Below, in pieces: positions 25,511 through 33,963 of a stretch of 47,246 nucleotides of DNA. The DNA is taken from contig JABDBW010000009.1 of NCBI GenBank assembly GCA_013288485.1, positions 1-47,246 on the forward strand. Reading direction: 5' to 3'. The notes below the pieces were generated by a model. That model was not told where the DNA came from and did no database searches. It saw nothing but the letters and a program-made list of their open reading frames with translations. The translations under genes and the position numbers were made by a program. This stretch comes from Bacteroidota bacterium. GTDB taxonomy: Bacteria > Bacteroidota > Bacteroidia > Sphingobacteriales > Sphingobacteriaceae. The stretch's first letter is position 1. Each line of letters begins with the position of its first letter.

Positions 25511-25757
25511 TATTTCATCACTCTAATCATACAATACTGTATACTATTTAGACCCATTATATTTTTTATTAAAAAGCCGGGCAATAGAATATTATTAAAT
25601 TTTCACTTCTTATTTTAGAGGGTATGACCGCTTTAGGCTAATAAAAACCGGGATGTTTCCTGCCTGATCTGTTGATTTTTTTGCACATGGCACCAATGTT
25701 GCCTAAGGAAGGTAACGTTTGCTTTATGAATAGCAAACCAAACCAAAAAAATCAATC

Positions 25758-27158
25758 ATGAAATTAAATTTAAAAAAGGCTGCCTTACTCATTACCGGGT
25801 TATTGTTAGGCGGCAGCGTATTTGCCCAAACTTCTGATACTGAAAATAACACAGAATATGTAAAACCCTTCTCCAGTATTGATTCGTATCGTACGTGGTC
25901 AATAGGCGCTAATCTGGGCGCCCCATCACTGTTGCTTGCCACTGGCGGGCACAATGGTTTCGATCATTGGACACCCACACTTGGTTGGGGCGTATCCCTA
26001 AGGGATCAAGTTGTACATGCATTCGGTATTCAATTTGATTATAACGGCGGAATGGTAAAAGGAGGAGTGAAAGACAATCAACTTTATGTTACTGATATAT
26101 ATGGACAGCATTACACCAGTTTCAGCACCAAATATAGTCAGTTTAGTTTAAGTGGAGTATTAAATGTGGCTACAGTTAATTATTTGCGCCGCAAAAATGC
26201 TGTTAGCTTTTATATGACCGGAGGTGTGGGTGTGGTATATTATACGCCTACTGTTTACGGCGCTGTTACCCCCGGTATTACTACAACTACATCGGCTTCA
26301 TTTAACTCATCAAATCTTGTTATACCAGTTGGAACAGGGGTGAAATTCAGAATAGCTGATCCGTTAGCTTTAAACTTAGGCTATAACGAAAACTTTATTG
26401 ATGGAAGCAGTTTTAATGGTGCCAATCAATATCCTGTAATGAGCCATTATGCTTATGGTTATGCCGGTTTAGAATATACATTTGGTAAAAAATCAAAACC
26501 AAGCATAGAATGGGCTAACCCTATAGCGTCCATACATGACGAATATACTATGGAAGAAATTAGGCTGCAAAAACAGCTTGATGCGCAAAAAGCGATGAAT
26601 GCTAAGTTGAGAGCCGATATGGACGCAATGAACGCTAACCTGGCTAAATATACCACAGATAGCGATAACGATGGCGTCGCTGATTTCTTTGATAAATGCC
26701 CGGGTACACCTGCGGGTGTTAAAGTAGACGGTTCAGGCTGTCCGCTTCCTGTTGTTGTTATCCCTCCTGCTGTTACTCCAAAACCTGATGTTAAAGTTTA
26801 TATAACTGAAGAAGACAGGAAAATAGTTAAAGAAGCTATCAGGAACCTGGAATTTGATTTTAATAAAGCTACTATCCGCCCTCATTCATTCCCAAGTTTG
26901 GATAGGGTAGCTCAATTATTGGTTGAGAAAAATTTCAGCCTAAAATTAGCCGGGCATACTGATAATGTAGGATCAGATGATTATAATTTAAAGTTGTCTA
27001 AAAATCGTGCAGAGTCTGTTAAAAATTACCTGGTAAGTAAGGGCGCTAACCCTTCAACCATAGAAGCTACCGGTTACGGAAAAAACCAACCCATTGCAAC
27101 CAATAAAACTGCAAAGGGCCGTCAGATAAACCGCCGTGTGGAGTTCACTTTATTTTAA
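25758..27158 (+). CDS. OmpA family outer-membrane protein with TSP3 linker
   Basis: 466-aa envelope protein. A signal peptide (ALLITGLLLGGSVFAQ) is followed by an 8-stranded barrel-like N-domain (about 40-255) rich in alternating aromatic strands. Then comes a coiled coil (about 268-297, EEIRLQKQLDAQKAMNAKLR) and a thrombospondin type-3 Ca-binding linker (DSDNDGVADFFDKCPGTPAG, about 302-321). The C-terminal peptidoglycan-binding OmpA domain (about 350-466) shows LAGHTDNVGSDDYNLKLSKNRAESVKNYL. It anchors the outer membrane to the cell wall. Transcribed alone; a 5'-leader hairpin GTTTGCT/AGCAAAC lies at 25717-25738. Confidence 0.94.
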   Translation: MKLNLKKAALLITGLLLGGSVFAQTSDTENNTEYVKPFSSIDSYRTWSIGANLGAPSLLLATGGHNGFDHWTPTLGWGVSLRDQVVHAFGIQFDYNGGMVKGGVKDNQLYVTDIYGQHYTSFSTKYSQFSLSGVLNVATVNYLRRKNAVSFYMTGGVGVVYYTPTVYGAVTPGITTTTSASFNSSNLVIPVGTGVKFRIADPLALNLGYNENFIDGSSFNGANQYPVMSHYAYGYAGLEYTFGKKSKPSIEWANPIASIHDEYTMEEIRLQKQLDAQKAMNAKLRADMDAMNANLAKYTTDSDNDGVADFFDKCPGTPAGVKVDGSGCPLPVVVIPPAVTPKPDVKVYITEEDRKIVKEAIRNLEFDFNKATIRPHSFPSLDRVAQLLVEKNFSLKLAGHTDNVGSDDYNLKLSKNRAESVKNYLVSKGANPSTIEATGYGKNQPIATNKTAKGRQINRRVEFTLF

Positions 27159-27177
27159 ACTCCTATAATATACATAT

Positions 27178-27206
27178 AAAAGCCGCTCAATTATTGGGCG
27201 GCTTTT
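27178..27206. terminator. Terminator between convergent ompA-like and SRPBCC genes
   Basis: AAAAGCCGC (27178-27186) pairs with GCGGCTTTT (27198-27206) around an 11-nt loop; the A/T ends allow function in both directions. Confidence 0.75.
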
Positions 27207-27236
27207 GTTGTTTAAAACGTTTTTACTTGATGGGCA

Positions 27237-27617
27237 TTACCCCTCATAAAAATCTATCAACGCGCCAAAATAACTGTTGTTCCATCCATCAACAAAATCA
27301 TCGTAACCCGAATCGGGTATATTGGTATGCCGCAATTCGGCTGATGTTCCTGCTTTATCAGGGTGCAGTTTAATGGTAACAATAGATGGTTCAGGCTGCC
27401 CGTCGAAATACCATTGCTGCACTATCTTTTTATCTGGCTCAAACTCAAGGTTCTTGCCAACAATACTTCCATCCCACATAGAAAATTCCGACCCAGGCTC
27501 GGTCGACATTTCTGCCGTATCACCGGTCCATAATTCAATAGTGAGCGGGTTGGTGAGTGCCATATAAACTTCTTCCGGCGAAGCCGGAATGATATAATAT
27601 TTTTTAAAATCTTTCAC
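27237..27617 (-). CDS. SRPBCC (AHSA1-like) domain protein
   Basis: 126-aa START/Bet v1-fold protein. The typical opening YYIIPASPEEVYMALTNPLTIELWTG is followed by the beta-strand core (GSEFSMWDGSIVGKNLEFEP, KKIVQQWYF) and the C-terminal helix DDFVDGWNNSYFGALIDF. Members bind hydrophobic ligands or, as in Aha1, assist Hsp90, and htpG lies at the far right of the window, though not linked. It follows the acetate transporter gene by 9 bp on the same strand, so the two are co-transcribed. Function unknown. Confidence 0.85.
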   Translation of the reverse strand: MKDFKKYYIIPASPEEVYMALTNPLTIELWTGDTAEMSTEPGSEFSMWDGSIVGKNLEFEPDKKIVQQWYFDGQPEPSIVTIKLHPDKAGTSAELRHTNIPDSGYDDFVDGWNNSYFGALIDFYEG

Positions 27618-27626
27618 TTGTGCAAT

Positions 27627-28211
27627 TTAGCTATTTACCGGGCCAATTGGCAACACGGTTTTACCATAAAGTTCATTAAGTACCTGTGCAATACCTGTAT
27701 AAATTGCCGATGCGCCGCAAATTATACCTTCATACCCGGCTAAATGGGTAATACTTTTATTTTCGGTTGCATCGCCAATAGCCAGTAAGGCAAACAAAAT
27801 AGTAAGTGAACCAAAAACAAACTGCAACGCGCGATTTAATTTTAAGGTACCAAAAAACAGGCAAAAGGTAAACAAACCCCACATTACCAGGTAAGCTACC
27901 ATAGCAGAACCCGCCGGCGCCGCAACCCACCCTAACTTAGGTATTACAATTAATGCAACAAGCGACAGCCAGAAAAAGCCATAGGATATAAAAGCCGTAA
28001 AGCCAAAAGTATTATTTTTTTTAGCTTCGGTAATACCGGCAATTACTTGTGCCAGTCCGCCATAAAATATGCCCATTGCTAATATCATGGAGTTCATTTC
28101 ATAGCAGCCGGAATTGTGAATGTTCAATAAAACGGTTGTCATGCCAAAGGCACAAAGCCCAAGCGGCGCAGGATTGGCTATGCCATCCTTAACAGGAGTA
28201 ATTGTTGTCAT
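27627..28211 (-). CDS. satP: Acetate/succinate uptake transporter (GPR1/FUN34/YaaH family)
   Basis: 194-aa membrane protein with six transmembrane helices, matching SatP/YaaH-type monocarboxylate channels. The family motif near the N-terminus, [22 protein letters not shown], is present, and helix 2 has [25 protein letters not shown], both hallmark segments. It would move acetate or succinate across the inner membrane. It starts at ATG 28211, divergent from gpmA, and is followed 9 bp later by the SRPBCC gene. The symbol rests on family resemblance only. Confidence 0.88.
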   Translation of the reverse strand: MTTITPVKDGIANPAPLGLCAFGMTTVLLNIHNSGCYEMNSMILAMGIFYGGLAQVIAGITEAKKNNTFGFTAFISYGFFWLSLVALIVIPKLGWVAAPAGSAMVAYLVMWGLFTFCLFFGTLKLNRALQFVFGSLTILFALLAIGDATENKSITHLAGYEGIICGASAIYTGIAQVLNELYGKTVLPIGPVNS

Positions 28212-28296
28212 AAATGGTTTGGTTTATAATGGTTTATGTTGCAATTTAAATGAATTAAAATCATTTATCAATATTAAAAATGGTTTAATAACTTTA

Positions 28297-28320
28297 ACCC
28301 TGCCCGCCGTCAGGCAGGGT
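28297..28320. repeat. CCTGCC...GGCAGG palindromic repeat, copy 2
   Basis: ACCCTGCC (28297-28304) is mirrored by GGCAGGGT (28313-28320) with an 8-nt centre. It ends 11 bp before the gpmA start codon, so it would form a hairpin in the gpmA leader. Confidence 0.6.
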
Positions 28321-28331
28321 TTACCTTGTAT

Positions 28332-29021
28332 ATGCAAAAATTAGTATTGATACGCCACGGCGAAAGCGTGTGGAACCAGCAAAACCGCTTTACCGGCTGG
28401 ACAGATGTTGACCTATCGGAAGAAGGCTTCCTGCAAGCCAGGAGGGCGGGACAATTGTTGAAAAAGCATAATTATGATTTTGACATAGCATTTACCTCCT
28501 TGTTAAAACGCTCTATTAAAACATTACATATTGTACTGGATGAACTGGATCGTTTATGGATACCCGTTGAAAAGTCATGGCGGTTGAATGAGCGTTTTTA
28601 TGGCGCTTTGCAAGGGCTTAACAAAGACGAGACCGTTGCCGTATATGGCGAGGCCCAGGTGCAAAAATGGCGCAGGGACCCTAATGAAGACCCGCCGCCC
28701 GTTACCAAAGAAGATGAACGTTACCCCGGCCATGACATCCGTTATAAAAATCTGACCGAACGCGAACTGCCTTTAACCGAAAATTTAAGCCAAACAATGG
28801 ATAGGGTATTACCCTTTTGGAACGAAACCATCATACCGGCTATCCGCAGAAACGAAAAGGTAATTATTTGTGCGCATGGTAATAGCCTGCGGGCGTTAAT
28901 TAAATATATTGATAACCTTACCGACGAAGAAGTTACTGTGTTGGAATTGCCCACAGCCGTACCACTTATTTATGAGTTGGATGAAGGGTTAAATTGTATA
29001 GGGCATTATTATTTGGAGTGA
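28332..29021 (+). CDS. gpmA: 2,3-bisphosphoglycerate-dependent phosphoglycerate mutase
   Basis: Glycolytic/gluconeogenic interconversion of 3- and 2-phosphoglycerate. The phosphohistidine motif [20 protein letters not shown] (His9) opens the protein; [18 protein letters not shown] carries the conserved Arg/Glu, and [14 protein letters not shown] holds the second catalytic His. The length of 229 aa is the dPGM norm. The ATG at 28332 is chosen; an in-frame TTG two codons upstream is rejected because family members start at [10 protein letters not shown]. The leader contains a CCTGCC palindrome, and another copy follows the stop. Confidence 0.95.
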   Translation: MQKLVLIRHGESVWNQQNRFTGWTDVDLSEEGFLQARRAGQLLKKHNYDFDIAFTSLLKRSIKTLHIVLDELDRLWIPVEKSWRLNERFYGALQGLNKDETVAVYGEAQVQKWRRDPNEDPPPVTKEDERYPGHDIRYKNLTERELPLTENLSQTMDRVLPFWNETIIPAIRRNEKVIICAHGNSLRALIKYIDNLTDEEVTVLELPTAVPLIYELDEGLNCIGHYYLE

Positions 29022-29034
29022 TTTGGAGGTAAAA

Positions 29035-29054
29035 CCTGCCTGCCGGCAGGCAGG
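29035..29054. repeat. CCTGCC...GGCAGG palindromic repeat, copy 3
   Basis: CCTGCCTGCCGGCAGGCAGG is a perfect 20-bp palindrome 14 bp after the gpmA stop. It is the most regular of the three copies in the window. Confidence 0.7.
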
Positions 29055-29061
29055 GGGTGAA

Positions 29062-29091
29062 TTGTCGCTAAAAAAATACCGTGTAAGTTTG
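29062..29091 (+). promoter_or_regulatory. Consensus promoter of the NTF2-like gene
   Basis: TTG (29062-29064), a 19-nt spacer and TAAGTTTG (29084-29091) match the Bacteroidota -33/-7 consensus. Transcription would begin near 29096, giving a leader of about 50 nt. Confidence 0.65.
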
Positions 29092-29148
29092 TATATCTGC
29101 CAACAGCAAACTACTTTCGCTTTAATTATAAAAACCAAAATAAACCAC

Positions 29149-29607
29149 ATGAAAAAGTTAACAGGATTATTCCTTATTCTTTCGTTATTTACCATAACCG
29201 CTTTTGCACAAAGCGCCGATCAGAAAGCAATAGAAAAACAAGTTGAAGCGCTGCGCAAAGCCATGGTGGCTGGCGACAGGGCTGCGCTTAACAGGTTGAC
29301 CTTGCCCGACCTTCATTACGCACACTCGATGGATGTGATACAAACCCGCTCGGGCTTCGTTGATTCATTAGCTACCAAAACATGGACCTTTACCAAAATT
29401 GCAATTACCAAACTGGAGATACATGTTAGCGGCAATACAGCAACGGTAACACACCGGCTTTACGGCGATATTAAAAATGTTGGAAAAGATCCCGGAAAAA
29501 CAGCCTTAGGCGTAATGCAGGTATGGAAAAAAGTAAACGGAAAATGGCTGCTATATGCACGATCTGCTTACAAATTGATGCCACCTAATGATGTTCCGCC
29601 GGCGTAA
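29149..29607 (+). CDS. Secreted NTF2-like (DUF4440-type) protein
   Basis: 152 aa from ATG 29149 (MKKLTGLFLILSLFTITAFAQ), a signal peptide with cleavage after FAQ. The mature protein has the cone-like NTF2 fold sequence pattern: helix AIEKQVEALRKAMVAGDRAALNRL, then LTLPDLHYAHSMDVIQTRSGFVDSL and a beta-sheet ending VMQVWKKVNGKWLLYARSAYKL. A longer reading from 29023 translates the CCTGCC repeat and lies upstream of the promoter, so it is rejected. The fold hosts small-molecule binding or enzymes; substrate unknown. Confidence 0.87.
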   Translation: MKKLTGLFLILSLFTITAFAQSADQKAIEKQVEALRKAMVAGDRAALNRLTLPDLHYAHSMDVIQTRSGFVDSLATKTWTFTKIAITKLEIHVSGNTATVTHRLYGDIKNVGKDPGKTALGVMQVWKKVNGKWLLYARSAYKLMPPNDVPPA

Positions 29608-29655
29608 GTTCAAGTACACCGATTTTTATAACTTATTGATAATCAATGAATGAAG

Positions 29656-29691
29656 GTGTTCACGTTTTTGAGCGTGAACGCTCGTGAACAC
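29656..29691. repeat. Nested hairpin built of GTGAAC words
   Basis: GTGTTCAC (29656-29663) pairs with GTGAACAC (29684-29691); inside lies GAGCG-TGAA-CGCTC (29670-29683). A further GTGAAC follows at 29695-29700. It sits between the convergent NTF2-like and PAS genes and may block read-through, though no T run is present. Confidence 0.55.
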
Positions 29692-29723
29692 TTTGTGAAC
29701 AGCTATTTGCCAAAAATACATTA

Positions 29724-30467
29724 TCAATCTTCAGGTATTTCAAGTGAGGTTACTATTTTATCGTTCTGTTTTATAACTCCATCAAGTTCTATTGAACAGG
29801 TTTCCATCAATTTGATCAGCTTTTTTCTTTCCCGTTCATTGTTTGTTTGTTTCAATAAAGTGATCAAGCCGAGAATAGAACACAGCGGTTTTCTTAGCTC
29901 ATGCGAATTTGACCAGGCAACTTGCAAAAGCGTTTTATTAAGGTTTTCTAAATCTTTAGCATGTTTGTCCAATTTCTGCGATTGTTCAGAAAGCATGGCA
30001 GTTAGCTGTTCCAGTTCCTTGTTGTGCTGAACCAGGTTGGCCATTATTTCTTCGCGTTCCAGCAGCGCTTTCTTCATTTGGGTAATATCCCGGTTTATGC
30101 CTAATAAACCCACTACTTTACCTTTATTGTTTTTAATAGGCACTTTAGTGCTTAAATTCCAGCGTAATTCATTGGTTTCCTTGTCCAAAAACTGTTCTTC
30201 GTGATTAATAAGCGACCGGTCTAACTTCATTAATGATTGTTCATCATTAAAAAACTGCTCAGCTTCGTGAGGATAAAGATCAAGATCTGTTTTTCCTATC
30301 ACTTCCTGCGGCGATTTAAACCCGGCATTATGTGCCACCGGCGTATTGCAGAGGATAAAGCGGCTTTCTGCATCCTTTAAATAAATTTGATCGGGAAGAT
30401 TTTCAATGATTAGGTCAAATAGGTTTTTTTGCGCGAATGACGCATCTTCGTTAAGCTTATCGTCCAT
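29724..30467 (-). CDS. PAS-DHp protein lacking a kinase ATPase domain
   Basis: 247-aa soluble protein. A PAS domain (about 12-130) begins LFDLIIENLPDQIYLKDAESRFILCN and ends VVGLLGINRDITQMKKA. A coiled coil (about 132-182) leads to a dimerisation/histidine motif WSNSHELRKPLCSILGLITLL with His189. The protein ends at residue 247 (SLEIPED), with no N, G1 or G2 boxes, and the stop is followed by intergenic DNA with no downstream ATPase ORF. It could be a phosphotransfer intermediate or a partner of another kinase, or act only as a sensor. HELRKPL-type short PAS proteins may be common in this group. Confidence 0.83.
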   Translation of the reverse strand: MDDKLNEDASFAQKNLFDLIIENLPDQIYLKDAESRFILCNTPVAHNAGFKSPQEVIGKTDLDLYPHEAEQFFNDEQSLMKLDRSLINHEEQFLDKETNELRWNLSTKVPIKNNKGKVVGLLGINRDITQMKKALLEREEIMANLVQHNKELEQLTAMLSEQSQKLDKHAKDLENLNKTLLQVAWSNSHELRKPLCSILGLITLLKQTNNERERKKLIKLMETCSIELDGVIKQNDKIVTSLEIPED

Positions 30468-30814
30468 AAAAATTTCTTGCTCTTATGATATAAAATTCGG
30501 CATTAAAATATTGGTGATATTAATCCTCACAGTCTTTTCAGCGCAAATAAGCAAGTCGAGAGTATTACCCCGGCTCATAAATAATACATAGAATTAGAAT
30601 ATAAAATAAATTACGGATCGGAATTTAAATATAAATATAGGAAATTGGAGTACAAATATACTACTACGTTTTAGCAGCTAATTTGTTTCAAATTTTTGTT
30701 TTTCTTGAAGTAGAAACAAATTCAGCCGGTTCGTTAATCGGTACCAACCGGTTATGTTGCCTATTTAATAGTTGAATAATCATACATTTATAACAAGCAA
30801 ACCTAAAATAGTAA
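30468..30814. other. AT-rich intergenic region with two inverted repeats
   Basis: 347 bp without a gene, between divergent PAS and enolase-superfamily genes. AATTTGTTTC (30680-30689) and GAAACAAATT (30713-30722) are perfect 10-bp mirror arms, 23 nt apart. Directly after comes CCGGTT-N14-AACCGG (30726-30751). Both are 64-135 bp upstream of the enzyme start and could be regulator sites. No convincing -33/-7 pair was found. Confidence 0.5.
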
Positions 30815-32272
30815 ATGATGAAGAACTTATTTAAAAAATACATCGCCAAAAATAATGAGCCCGGAAAATCGGATGTTGATAACCAACACGATGGCCGGCG
30901 CGATTTCTTAAAGAAAACAGCATTGGGCGGTGGTTTGGCATTGGGCGGATTTATGTTTTCGCCTATTGAAGATACCCTGGCACAATCAACTTCAAAAGTT
31001 AACCGCAACAGTGCGCCATCCGAACTAAAAATTACCGATATGCGCTATTGCGTGCCTATGACGACGACAGGCCGCTGCCCAATTATTCGTATAGACACTA
31101 ACCAGGGTATTTATGGTTTGGGCGAGGTGCGGGATGGGGCAGATGTAAGATATGCGCTAATGCTTAAAAGCCGCATTTTGGGTATGAACCCTTGCAGTGT
31201 TGAAATGCTATTTAAAAGTATTAAACAATTTGGTTTTCATGGCCGCCAGGGCGGAGGTGTTTGCGCGGTCGAAATGGCTATGTGGGACCTGGCCGGTAAA
31301 GCCTATGGTGTACCAGCTTACCAATTATTAGGCGGTAAATACCGCGATACGATCAGGCTATATGCCGATACTCCCGAGGAGCAGGATAGTAATGTGTTTA
31401 GCGCGAAAGTAAACGCCCGACTTAAAACCAAAGGTTATACCTGGCTTAAAATGGACCTGGGAGTTGACCTGGTAAAAAATATTCCCGGTACAACGGTTAA
31501 TTCGGGTTTTTGGAAAGGCAGCCAATGGAATGATAAAATAATGACAACAGGTGATACCAAACACCAGTTTACCCAGGTGCAGCTAACCGATAAGGGCCTG
31601 GATGAAATGGCAAAATATGTAGATAAGGTACGTGCCGCTGTGGGCTATGATGTGCCATTATCAGCGGATCATTTTGGTCATTTTGATATGAATAATGTGA
31701 TAAGATTGGCAAAGAGACTGGAACAATACCGTTTAGCCTGGATGGAGGATGTTATTCCGTGGGAATTTACCGATCAGTTAAAGGAAATTTCGCGGGCGGT
31801 AGAAACACCTATTGCTACGGGCGAAGATATCTACCTGAAAGAACCATTTATAAAGCTGATAGATAACAACGCGGTTGATATTATCCACCCCGACCTGGCA
31901 ACAGCCGGCGGTTTGCTGGAAACCAAGAAAATAGGAGATTATGCCGAAGAAAGAGGCATAGCTATGGCTATGCACTTTGCAGGAACGCCGGTTTCATTTA
32001 TGGCCAATGTGCATTGCGCAGCGGCAACACAAAACTTCCTGGCGTTGGAGCATCATAATATTGACCTTTCTTATTGGGAAGATTATGTACATACGGTGGA
32101 TAAAAAACCGTTGATAACGCAAGGCTTTGGCAATGTGCCCGATTCGCCGGGTTTAGGTGTTGAATTAAATGATGAGGTACTAAAGCAACACCTTGACCCT
32201 AAAGATAAAACCTATTTTGCACCAACACCCGAATGGAATGAAAAACGCTCGTGGGATAGGTTGTGGAGTTGA
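30815..32272 (+). CDS. Tat-targeted mandelate racemase/muconate lactonizing-like enolase-superfamily enzyme
   Basis: 485 aa. The N-terminus has a twin-arginine signal, GRRDFLKKTALGGGLALGGF (about 27-46), so the folded enzyme should be exported. The catalytic barrel carries the metal triad D285 (SADHFGHFD), E311 (WMEDVIPW) and E337 (TGEDIYL), each 26 residues apart as in mandelate racemase, and a His-Asp dyad D360 (HPDLATAGG) and H387 (AMHFAGTP), again at mandelate-racemase spacing. The second Lys of the KxK motif is replaced: K212-M-D214. This favours acid-sugar dehydration over racemisation, but the substrate is unknown. Monocistronic. Confidence 0.88.
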   Translation: MMKNLFKKYIAKNNEPGKSDVDNQHDGRRDFLKKTALGGGLALGGFMFSPIEDTLAQSTSKVNRNSAPSELKITDMRYCVPMTTTGRCPIIRIDTNQGIYGLGEVRDGADVRYALMLKSRILGMNPCSVEMLFKSIKQFGFHGRQGGGVCAVEMAMWDLAGKAYGVPAYQLLGGKYRDTIRLYADTPEEQDSNVFSAKVNARLKTKGYTWLKMDLGVDLVKNIPGTTVNSGFWKGSQWNDKIMTTGDTKHQFTQVQLTDKGLDEMAKYVDKVRAAVGYDVPLSADHFGHFDMNNVIRLAKRLEQYRLAWMEDVIPWEFTDQLKEISRAVETPIATGEDIYLKEPFIKLIDNNAVDIIHPDLATAGGLLETKKIGDYAEERGIAMAMHFAGTPVSFMANVHCAAATQNFLALEHHNIDLSYWEDYVHTVDKKPLITQGFGNVPDSPGLGVELNDEVLKQHLDPKDKTYFAPTPEWNEKRSWDRLWS

Positions 32273-32291
32273 TGATTTTTATTTGTTTAAG

Positions 32292-32316
32292 GTGGTGACT
32301 CAGGCGCGTTCACCAC
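32292..32316. terminator. Hairpin between convergent enolase-type and proC genes
   Basis: GTGGTGA (32292-32298) pairs with TCACCAC (32310-32316) over an 11-nt loop. There is no T run, so intrinsic termination is uncertain. Confidence 0.3.
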
Positions 32317-32350
32317 GGTACAGCTCAACATCCTGTCTATTGCAGGGGTT

Positions 32351-33169
32351 TTATTCCTCACTTTTATACAACTCACCCGCTTTTTCAGCAGATAGTTTTA
32401 TCCCCTTTATCAAAGCCGAACTGAAGCCGTTATGCTCCATTTCGTTTAAACCGGCAATGGTGCAGCCTTTGGGCGAGGTTACTTTATCAATTTCCTGTTC
32501 AGGGTGCGAGTTTAACTGCAGCAGCAGGTTAGCGGCCCCTTTAGCGGTTTGCGCTGCCATTTTAAGGGCATCATGCGCATGAAAGCCAATTTCGGTACCG
32601 CCCTGCGACGCGGCGCGTATGGAACGCAGGAAAAACGCTATACCACAGGCGCAAAGCGCGGTAGCGGCGGTCATTAATTCTTCATTGATCTGTATGCTTA
32701 CGCCAACAGTATCAAACAGCGACTTAACTAAATTAATATTTTTATTGGTGCCATTATCTGTAGCTATACAAGTCATTGAATCGCCAATGGCTATGGCCGT
32801 ATTAGGCATAGCCCGTATAACCTGTACGTTTAATTCAAGGTATTGCCGTATTTCTTCACAGCTAACGCCTGATATTACAGAAACCAATAATTGTTTCTCT
32901 GATTTCATACCCGGCTTTATTTCATCAAGCAGCTTGTTTAATTGCTGGGGCAGAACCGCTAATATGATGATGTCGGCCTTTTTTGCTGCCTTTGCATTGT
33001 TATTAGTGGTTTGATAACCTAAGGTTGCATATTCGGCCAACGCATCCAGGTTTCTGCGTGTAAGCGTGATCTGATTAGTTTGGCAAATACCCGATTTTAC
33101 CAGGCCCTTGGCTAACGATAAGCCAATATTGCCACTGCCTAATATGGCAATATGTTGTTGAGCGTTCAT
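32351..33169 (-). CDS. proC: Pyrroline-5-carboxylate reductase
   Basis: Last step of proline synthesis: P5C plus NAD(P)H to proline. The 272 aa start with the Rossmann motif HIAILGSGNIGLSLAKGLVKSG. VIRAMPNTAIAIGDSMTC and the C-terminal helix region ATALCACGIAFFLRSIRAASQGG are family-typical, as is VTSPKGCTIAGLNEMEHNGF near the end. Its ATG overlaps the argB stop by 4 nt (ATGA), so the two are translationally coupled. Pairing proC with argB links proline and arginine formation from glutamate. No proA or proB is seen here. Confidence 0.93.
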   Translation of the reverse strand: MNAQQHIAILGSGNIGLSLAKGLVKSGICQTNQITLTRRNLDALAEYATLGYQTTNNNAKAAKKADIIILAVLPQQLNKLLDEIKPGMKSEKQLLVSVISGVSCEEIRQYLELNVQVIRAMPNTAIAIGDSMTCIATDNGTNKNINLVKSLFDTVGVSIQINEELMTAATALCACGIAFFLRSIRAASQGGTEIGFHAHDALKMAAQTAKGAANLLLQLNSHPEQEIDKVTSPKGCTIAGLNEMEHNGFSSALIKGIKLSAEKAGELYKSEE

Positions 33170-33963
33170 ATATTTTTACTTAAACGTGTTCCAAATGGTT
33201 TGCTTTGTTTCAATTCTCCCAAATCGTCCGACCGGCCTACAACTACAGCTTTAACACCGCAGGCTATAGCAGTGAAAGCATTATCCAGTTTAGGCAGCAT
33301 ACCGCTATGTATGATCTGCTTTTTCTTTAATTCTTCATAACGAACAGGGTCCATATCCCTTATTATCGAATCGTCATCATTTATATCCATTAACACGCCT
33401 TTTTTCTCAAAGCAGTAGATCAGCGTAGTTTCAAACAGGCCTGATAGTGCTACGGCCAACGCCGACGCAATAGTATCGGCATTTGTATTTAACAGCTGCC
33501 CTTCGCCGTCGTGGGTTATCGCGCTAAAAACAGGGGTGAAGCCTGCTTCCATTAACTTGCCTATGCCCTTACCATCAACTGACTTTTCATCAATATCACC
33601 CACAAACCCGTAATCAATTGTTTCTACAGGGCGTTTGGTAGCACGTATAAAATTGCCGTCGGCACCTGTAAGGCCAATGGCATTATTGCCAAAACGCTGC
33701 AGTTGGGCTACTATATTTTTATTAATTAAGCCACCATAAACCATGGTTACCACGCGCAAGGTTTCAATATCGGTTATCCTGCGGCCATCAACCAGTTTAG
33801 TTTCAATGCCCAATGTTTCGGCAAGTTGTGTGGCAACTTTTCCTCCTCCGTGAACCAATATCTTATATCCGTCCAACGCTGTGAAATCCTTTAAAAAATG
33901 ATACAGGTTTTCCGAATTATCAATAACATTTCCGCCTATTTTAATAATATTTAAGGTTTTCAT
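33166..33963 (-). CDS. argB: Acetylglutamate (or N-acylglutamate) kinase
   Basis: Second step of arginine synthesis, phosphorylating N-acylglutamate. The 265-aa amino-acid-kinase fold has the N-terminal IIKIGGNVIDN lysine motif, the KILVHGGGKVATQLAETLG glycine loop, and LNTNADTIASALAVALS near the ATP site. If the pathway uses succinylated intermediates (see the carbamoyltransferase), the substrate would be N-succinylglutamate. The gene stands apart from the main arg cluster, separated by the plus-strand ndh gene and paiB, and forms a two-gene unit with proC. Confidence 0.93.
   Translation of the reverse strand: MKTLNIIKIGGNVIDNSENLYHFLKDFTALDGYKILVHGGGKVATQLAETLGIETKLVDGRRITDIETLRVVTMVYGGLINKNIVAQLQRFGNNAIGLTGADGNFIRATKRPVETIDYGFVGDIDEKSVDGKGIGKLMEAGFTPVFSAITHDGEGQLLNTNADTIASALAVALSGLFETTLIYCFEKKGVLMDINDDDSIIRDMDPVRYEELKKKQIIHSGMLPKLDNAFTAIACGVKAVVVGRSDDLGELKQSKPFGTRLSKNI

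Noticed and set aside
29023..29148. N-terminal extension of the NTF2-like protein
   Set aside because: It translates the CCTGCC repeat, lies upstream of a consensus promoter, and precedes a proper signal peptide that starts at 29149.
29650..30030. 126-codon plus-strand ORF opposite the PAS protein
   Set aside because: Shadow of the PAS-DHp gene; it starts within the nested hairpin and is Ser/Cys/Phe-rich without motifs.
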